Source: Paragemmobacter amnigenus (GTDB taxonomy: Bacteria > Pseudomonadota > Alphaproteobacteria > Rhodobacterales > Rhodobacteraceae). From it: a stretch of DNA of 64,000 nucleotides. The translations under genes and the position numbers were made by a program. Shown here in pieces: positions 59,396 to 64,000 of this stretch. The stretch is taken from assembly GCF_009908265.2 (NCBI RefSeq), contig NZ_JAAATX020000012.1:1-64000 (forward strand), read 5' to 3'. The first letter of the stretch is position 1; each line of letters begins with the position of its first letter. The notes below the pieces were generated by a model. The model was not told the DNA's origin, ran no database searches, and saw nothing but the letters and a program-made list of their open reading frames with translations.

Positions 59396-61021
59396 TTACC
59401 CCTGAACGCCCCGCAAGGCCACCCCGGCCTCGACCAGCGCCTCGAAGATGCGCGCGTCGCGGCCATAGATGTCGCGGCGATAGGTCATCTCGCCCTTCGC
59501 CGTGGGCCATGCGGTGAAATAGACCAGATGCACCGGAAGCTTCTCGTCGAATTTCACCACCGTCTCGCGGTCGCTGTCCAGATGGGTCTGGAACAGCCCC
59601 TTGGGATCCGCCGACTGCGCCGCCAGCAACGCATAGGCAAAGTCGAAGGGATCGGCCAGCCGGATGCAGCCATGGCTATAGGCGCGCACCTCGTGGTCGA
59701 ACAGCTCCTTCGCGGGCGTGTCATGCAGATAGATGTTGTAGGGGTTGGGGAACATGAACTTCACCTTCCCCAGCGCATTGCCATCCGACGGCGGCTGCCG
59801 CAGGCCGAAGGGAAAGCTCCGCGCCGAATAGGACGCGAAATTCACCGCCCCGCGCGGCACCACCCTCCCGTTCCGGTCGATCACCTGCAAGTGGCTGACC
59901 GCATTTGGATTCTGCTGCAACAGCGGCAGGTATTCCTTCACGATGATCGACCGCGGCACGCCCCAGGACGGGTTGATGACCATATGGTCCATCTCGTCCG
60001 AGAATTCGGGGCTGCGCTGGTCGGGCACGTTCTTGCCGATCACCGCCCGCGTCTGGAACGTCACCTTGCCGTGGTCCACGATGCGCGCGGTGAAATCCGG
60101 CTGGTTCACCCAGATATGCCGCGCACCCCGCACCGTGTCATGCATCCAGCGCAGCCGCTCCATCGCGACGACGACCGACTTCACCCGCTCTTCCGGCGCC
60201 ACGTCGATCTCCGCGATGGTCGACGGCCCCGCCACGCCATCCGCATTCAGCCCGTGGTCGATCTGGAACCGCTGCACCGCCGACTGGATCGCACGGTCAT
60301 AAACCGCCGTGGCCGACCGGTTCAGATAGCCCATCGCCACCAGCCGGTCGCGCAGCCGCACCACCGCCGCGCCGCTCTCGCCGGGCTCCAGCGCCTCGGC
60401 CCCCACGGGTGCGCCCCAGCCGCCCGCCGCGATCACCGCCTCCAGCGACAGCTTCTCCTTGACCAGCCGCGCATATTCCGGCGCATCCGGCGGCAGATCG
60501 CGCAACACCCGCTCCGGCGCCGCCCCCTCGATCCCTGCCAGCAGGTGCAGCGGATCGGGCCGGTTCACCACGCGGTGGATGCCCGCATCCGCCTGTTCCG
60601 GCTCCAGCACCCCCGATTTCAGATCCCGCGCAAAATCGAGGAAGGCCCGAGTCATCCGCAGCTCCAGCCGCCCGCGATCCCCCTCGGTCACCGCCGCCGC
60701 AAAGGCCGCCCTCAGCGCCCCCGCGTCATAGCGCGCCACCGGCAACCCGTGCAGCGCAGCCCCGTCCAGCGCCGCCAGCAGCGCCGCCCGCCGCTCCGCA
60801 TCCGCAGGTCCGGTCCACAGCGGCCGGTACTCCCGCGCGCCATACCATTCGGCAAGCACAGGATCATCGGCAGCCGCGACCGCCACCGCAGCGGCAAAGG
60901 GGGCAGACCCCGCGCCCTCTGCCGCGCGGGCCGGCAGGACCGGACAGACCAGCGCCGTTCCCAGCAGCATCACCGCGATCCAGCGGCCACAGAAACCGCC
61001 CCAACCCGCCCCGAACACCAT
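59396..61021 (-). CDS. L,D-transpeptidase (YcbB/LdtD-like)
   Basis: The 541-residue protein has a signal peptide, a peptidoglycan-binding-like domain (VVRLRDRLVAMGYL; AVQRFQIDHGLNADGVAG) and a C-terminal YkuD domain with catalytic Cys in YSHGCIRLADP. It makes 3-3 cross-links in murein. The start at 61021 has GAGGGG close upstream; a start at 61057 adds 12 residues. It is divergent from the DUF882 peptidase gene, echoing the E. coli ycbB-ycbK neighbourhood. Confidence 0.92.
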   Translation of the reverse strand: MVFGAGWGGFCGRWIAVMLLGTALVCPVLPARAAEGAGSAPFAAAVAVAAADDPVLAEWYGAREYRPLWTGPADAERRAALLAALDGAALHGLPVARYDAGALRAAFAAAVTEGDRGRLELRMTRAFLDFARDLKSGVLEPEQADAGIHRVVNRPDPLHLLAGIEGAAPERVLRDLPPDAPEYARLVKEKLSLEAVIAAGGWGAPVGAEALEPGESGAAVVRLRDRLVAMGYLNRSATAVYDRAIQSAVQRFQIDHGLNADGVAGPSTIAEIDVAPEERVKSVVVAMERLRWMHDTVRGARHIWVNQPDFTARIVDHGKVTFQTRAVIGKNVPDQRSPEFSDEMDHMVINPSWGVPRSIIVKEYLPLLQQNPNAVSHLQVIDRNGRVVPRGAVNFASYSARSFPFGLRQPPSDGNALGKVKFMFPNPYNIYLHDTPAKELFDHEVRAYSHGCIRLADPFDFAYALLAAQSADPKGLFQTHLDSDRETVVKFDEKLPVHLVYFTAWPTAKGEMTYRRDIYGRDARIFEALVEAGVALRGVQG

Positions 61022-61344
61022 GTGCCCCTCAAAATCCCGCAAATATCTCTTCATCATGGATAATTGGGTGATTCCCGCCACCGAGTCCATGGCACAACCG
61101 CCCCGCCCCGCCGCGCCACGCGGTCAAGCTATCCATTCGCGACCGATCCGCCACAGCAGCAACAATCCGCACCGCCCGCACGGGCATTCAGCAAAAATTT
61201 GCCGATGCGCGCTTCCCTCCCTCCTGCCGCCCAAACAGCACTTGGGCCACGAATCATCCTGTGCCATAACGATGGCGCACTTGGGGATAAGTGGCACGGA
61301 AGCTGCTCTCAGAGGCGGCGACAAGAACGGGGACAGCGGTCAGA
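61022..61344. promoter_or_regulatory. Divergent promoter region of transpeptidase and DUF882 genes
   Basis: The 323-bp gap holds a likely promoter for the DUF882 gene (TTGGGC 61242-61247, 17 bp, CATAAC 61265-61270). A GCCAT-AACG-ATGGC palindrome (61263-61276) overlaps the -10. GTGCCA (61261) and TGGCAC (61292) flank a wider inverted repeat. No gene or RNA was seen in the remainder. Confidence 0.45.
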
Positions 61345-61914
61345 ATGACGGATCAGAACAAACTTGCGGTCACGCGGCGCGGTGTGCTGGGCGTGTTCGC
61401 CGCAACGATGGTGGCCGCGGCCCCGACCTATTCCAACGCATTCGGCCTCCTGCGCGGCGCGGGCGATGTCCGCCGCATCCGCATGTATTCCGGCCGCACC
61501 GGCGAGAGCGTCGATACCATCTACTGGATCGAGGGCGAGTACATCCCCGAAGTCGTCAAGGAAATCAACAACTTCATGCGCGACTGGCGCACCGACGACA
61601 AGACCAAGATGGACCTGCGGACCATCGACATCATGGCCGCCGCGCACAGCCTGATGGATGTGTCCGAACCCTATATGCTGCTCTCGGGCTATCGCAGCCC
61701 CAAGACCAACGCGATGCTGCGCTCGCAATCCTCGGGCGTCGCACGCAACTCGCTGCACATGAAGGGTCAGGCCGCCGACCTGCGCCTGAAATCCCGCTCC
61801 GTGGGCCAGATGGCCAAGGCGGCCGAGGCCTGCGCCTCCGGCGGCGTCGGCCGCTATTCGCGCTCGAACTTCGTGCACATGGATTGCGGACCCGTCCGCC
61901 ACTGGGGCGGCTGA
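61345..61914 (+). CDS. DUF882/YcbK (MepK-like) murein peptidase, Tat-type signal
   Basis: The 189-residue protein has a twin-arginine-like signal (TRRGVLGVFAATMVAAAP) and the M15-type metal site SLHMKGQAADLR with a second His in FVHMDCGP. E. coli MepK cleaves 3-3 cross-links made by L,D-transpeptidases, so pairing with the divergent transpeptidase makes sense. The ATG at 61345 has only a weak ribosome site. Confidence 0.9.
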   Translation: MTDQNKLAVTRRGVLGVFAATMVAAAPTYSNAFGLLRGAGDVRRIRMYSGRTGESVDTIYWIEGEYIPEVVKEINNFMRDWRTDDKTKMDLRTIDIMAAAHSLMDVSEPYMLLSGYRSPKTNAMLRSQSSGVARNSLHMKGQAADLRLKSRSVGQMAKAAEACASGGVGRYSRSNFVHMDCGPVRHWGG

Positions 61915-61927
61915 TCCCCGCCAAGGC

Positions 61928-62055
61928 GCAAAAGTTTTCTGCGAAAACTTTTGCCTACGGTTCTTCTGGCGAAGAACCGCCCCCCACCCGACACCCGTGA
62001 CCCCGAAATTTCGCAGAAATTTCGCCCCGAAGATTTTTCGCCAGAAAAATCTTCG
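61928..62055. repeat. Four tandem TTCGC(C)AGAA-type palindromes
   Basis: Palindromes lie at 61928-61954, 61958-61979, 62004-62024 and 62028-62055, with stems of 9-12 bp and cores TTCTGCGAA, TTCTGGCGAA, TTCGCAGAA and TTCGCCAGAA. They fill the gap between two convergent genes. Arms differ in sequence while cores and symmetry are kept, which points to selection on pairing. Confidence 0.8.
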
Positions 62056-62058
62056 GCC

Positions 62059-62799
62059 TCAGTCCTCGCCGGACTCTCCCCCCGCCAGCTCCCGCCCGCG
62101 GAATCCCTGCGCCACCACGAATTTCTCGGAACTGTCAGACCGGCTCGCCGGTGGCTTCACATTGGCGACCTTGCGGAAATTCCGCTTCAGCATCGCCTGC
62201 ATCTCGTTCTCGGCGCCCCCTGCCAGCACCTTGGCGACAAAGGTCCCGCCATCCTCCAGCACGTCAAAGGCAAAGGCCAGCGCCGCCTCGACCAGCGCGA
62301 CGATCCGCAGGTGATCGGTCGCCTTATGGCCTGACGCCGCCGCCGCCATGTCGCTCATCACCACATCGGCGCGCCCGCCCAGCCAGCCCTTCACCTTCTC
62401 GTCCGCATCATCGGCCAGAAAGTCCAGCTGGTGCAGCTCCGCCCCCGGGATCGGCTCCACCTCCTGCAGATCGACGCCCAGCACCGTGCCCACCGGCTTC
62501 TTCGGGTTCTGCCCCAGCGCATTGACCCGCACCACCGCGACCTGGCACCACCCGCCCGGCGCGCAGCCAAGGTCCACCACACGACAGCCCGGCTTCAGGA
62601 AACCGTATTTGTCGTCCAGCTCCAGAATCTTGTAGGCCGCCCGCCCGCGATAGCCCTCTTTCTTGGCGCGCTGCACGTAAGGGTCGTTCAACTGCCGCTC
62701 CAGCCACAGCGTCGACGAAAGCTTGCGCCCCTTCGCCGTCTTGACCCGCACCCGCAGCTCGCGCTGCCCGCGTCCCGATGTCCCTTTACCGTCCGTCAT
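62059..62799 (-). CDS. rlmE: 23S rRNA (uridine-2'-O-)-methyltransferase RlmE (FtsJ/RrmJ)
   Basis: The 246-residue methyltransferase has the SAM motif [15 protein letters not shown], then [13 protein letters not shown] and the catalytic Asp/Lys in [16 protein letters not shown] and GGTFVAKVL. It methylates U2552 of 23S rRNA. A basic N-terminus of about 30 residues precedes the core. Start ATG overlaps the stop of the phosphatase gene (ATGA). Confidence 0.94.
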   Translation of the reverse strand: MTDGKGTSGRGQRELRVRVKTAKGRKLSSTLWLERQLNDPYVQRAKKEGYRGRAAYKILELDDKYGFLKPGCRVVDLGCAPGGWCQVAVVRVNALGQNPKKPVGTVLGVDLQEVEPIPGAELHQLDFLADDADEKVKGWLGGRADVVMSDMAAAASGHKATDHLRIVALVEAALAFAFDVLEDGGTFVAKVLAGGAENEMQAMLKRNFRKVANVKPPASRSDSSEKFVVAQGFRGRELAGGESGED

Positions 62800-63935
62800 G
62801 CGTAAGGCCCGTCCTCCAGAACGCCATCGGCGCTCATCTGTGCATATAGCAGCCCCTCGCGCAGGCCACGATCGGCCACGCTCAGGCGATCCGTCGGCCA
62901 TATCCGCATCAGCGCCTGAAGGATAGCCGCGCCGGACATGATCAGCGCATGGCGGTCCCGCCCGATACGCGGATCGGTCCGCCGCCCCTCGGGGCCCAGC
63001 GTCAGGTATTCGCGGATCACATGGTCGATCTGGTCCGAGGTCATCTGCAACCCGTCCACCTTGGTCCGGTCATAGCGGCGCAGGTTCAGATAGCTCGCCG
63101 CGACCGTCGTCACCGTCCCGCTGGTGCCGATGATCTGGAACCCCTCGCGCGCCTGCTGCGCGTTATAGGGCGAGAAACTCGCCAGATTCTCCTCGAAGAA
63201 CCACGACATCAGCGCAAATCGCGCCGCGTCATCCTCCACATCCCCGAACTGGTCCTTCAGCGTCGCCACACCCAGCGGCACCGAAATCCAGTCCACCACC
63301 CGCGCCGCCTGCTCGCCCTGCGCGGCAAAGCCCCGATGCAGCCGCATGATGGCGCGCGGGCGGTCCTCGGGCGGCACTGCCGACAGGTCGATCCAGACCA
63401 GCTCGGTCGACCCGCCGCCGATATCCACGACCAGCAACTGCTCGGTCCGCGCCCCCACCAGCGGCGCGCAGGAAATCACCGCCAGCCGCGCCTCTTCCTC
63501 CGGCGCGATGATCTCAAGGCTCAGCCCCGTCTCGCGGCGCACCTGCCGGATGAAATCCTTGGCGTTGCGCGCGCGGCGGCAGGCTTCCGTCGCCACCAGA
63601 CGCATCCGCGTCACGCCATGCTTCTCGATCTTCTTCTGGCAGATCCGCAGCGCCTGCACCGTCCGCCCCATGGACGCACGCGACAACCGGCCCGAGGCTT
63701 CAAGCCCCGCGCCAAGCTGGACAGTCTTGGAAAAACTGTCCACGACCTGAAACTGGCTGCCCTTCGGCTGGGCAATCAGCATCCGGCAACTGTTCGTGCC
63801 AAGGTCGAGCGCCGCATAAAGCGAGCCCGCCCCCGGCGGATGGGAAGCTGACGGTTCGACCGCAGACGGCACGCCCTCGGGCGCAGCCTTCCGCTGCGGG
63901 ATCGCGTCCGCCCCCCGGGGACGCTCGGGCGTCAT
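62796..63935 (-). CDS. Ppx/GppA family phosphatase
   Basis: The 379-residue protein has the sugar-kinase-like fold of exopolyphosphatases: [51 protein letters not shown] and [11 protein letters not shown]. It hydrolyses polyphosphate or pppGpp. An N-terminal extension of about 38 residues is disordered in appearance. It is the first gene of a two-gene unit with rlmE. The last 65 bases of the window hold only its upstream region. Confidence 0.92.
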   Translation of the reverse strand: MTPERPRGADAIPQRKAAPEGVPSAVEPSASHPPGAGSLYAALDLGTNSCRMLIAQPKGSQFQVVDSFSKTVQLGAGLEASGRLSRASMGRTVQALRICQKKIEKHGVTRMRLVATEACRRARNAKDFIRQVRRETGLSLEIIAPEEEARLAVISCAPLVGARTEQLLVVDIGGGSTELVWIDLSAVPPEDRPRAIMRLHRGFAAQGEQAARVVDWISVPLGVATLKDQFGDVEDDAARFALMSWFFEENLASFSPYNAQQAREGFQIIGTSGTVTTVAASYLNLRRYDRTKVDGLQMTSDQIDHVIREYLTLGPEGRRTDPRIGRDRHALIMSGAAILQALMRIWPTDRLSVADRGLREGLLYAQMSADGVLEDGPYA

Positions 63936-64000
63936 GACCGCCCTCCATCTGTGGTTAACCCGATGGTAGCGCCCTTTGCGCCCCCAGCGCAAGCATGGCC

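Noticed and set aside
1-64000. CRISPR arrays, tRNA or rRNA genes, insertion sequences or prophage
   Set aside because: No regularly spaced repeats, no tRNA-like cloverleaf noticed, no transposase or phage gene, and no att-type duplication was seen. The single tyrosine recombinase is the housekeeping Xer type.

Overview
The window is high-GC, densely packed alphaproteobacterial chromosome. The content fits the family Rhodobacteraceae (Paracoccaceae): a ClpP/ClpX pair, accB-accC-aat followed by DUF2155, MCE and NDUFA12-type genes, a UPF0303 protein, a short-chain fatty-acyl (ScfR-type) regulator and a PpaA-like B12 protein. Genus cannot be fixed from this stretch. No rRNA, tRNA, CRISPR array, insertion sequence or prophage was seen, so this is ordinary chromosome rather than a mobile island.

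Layout. 1-2.05 kb: a crotonase/3-hydroxyacyl-CoA dehydrogenase fusion running off the left edge, a small unknown gene and a TraR/DksA zinc-finger protein. 2.2-4.5 kb: a four-gene sulfur module (metallo-hydrolase, two YeeE/YedE-type membrane proteins, DUF442 phosphatase/sulfurtransferase). 4.5-10.2 kb: a lone FliM/FliN-type protein, an SLC5-type transporter/histidine kinase, a small membrane protein, a single-domain response regulator and an ScfR-type regulator. 10.4-26.6 kb: a large reductive pyrimidine-degradation region. It holds a five-gene ABC transporter operon, dihydropyrimidinase, an N-carbamoyl-beta-alanine amidase-type hydrolase, two RutR-like TetR regulators, a class III aminotransferase with a reductase, PreA, a DedA protein and PreT; an FkbM methyltransferase and a UPF0303 gene sit inside it. 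26.9-33 kb: core genes (accB, accC, aat, DUF2155, mlaD-like, NDUFA12-like, clpX, clpP). 33-39 kb: a putative Fe(II)/2OG dioxygenase, Bcr/CflA exporter, DusA, an outer-membrane DUF481 protein and a PHB-depolymerase-type esterase. 39-45.4 kb: two regulator-controlled oxidoreductase units probably used on N-methylated or amine nitrogen compounds. 45.5-53.8 kb: GNAT, B12-binding protein, lipoprotein, aroK-aroB, a periplasmic protein, xerD and a CNNM/CorC transporter. 54-64 kb: HerA-like ATPase, candidate small RNA, IalB, an lpxD-ACP-ketosynthase set, an L,D-transpeptidase with a divergent DUF882 peptidase, rlmE and a Ppx/GppA phosphatase.

How the genes work together. The clearest system is pyrimidine salvage as nitrogen source: PreT/PreA reduce uracil or thymine, HydA opens the ring, the hydrolase releases beta-alanine or beta-aminoisobutyrate, and an aminotransferase may remove the amino group. 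Between the hydrolase and the first RutR lie two near-consensus RutR boxes, and a matching half-site lies at the second RutR gene. Other regulator/operator pairs readable from the DNA are a GntR promoter at 39113-39143 and a 39-bp palindrome between a TetR gene and a flavin oxidoreductase. A BigR/SqrR-like site lies in the promoter of the sulfur module.

Non-coding features of note are a family of short palindromes with core TTCGC(C)AGAA clustered in intergenic gaps (four in tandem at 61928-62055), a terminator-ended candidate sRNA near 55860-55933, several intrinsic terminators, and two short ORFs (40 and 29 codons) with strong ribosome binding sites. No wholly undescribed multi-gene system stands out. 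The best candidates for new biology are the RutR-linked cluster with its embedded DedA and small proteins, the split persulfide module, the small RNA and the palindrome family.
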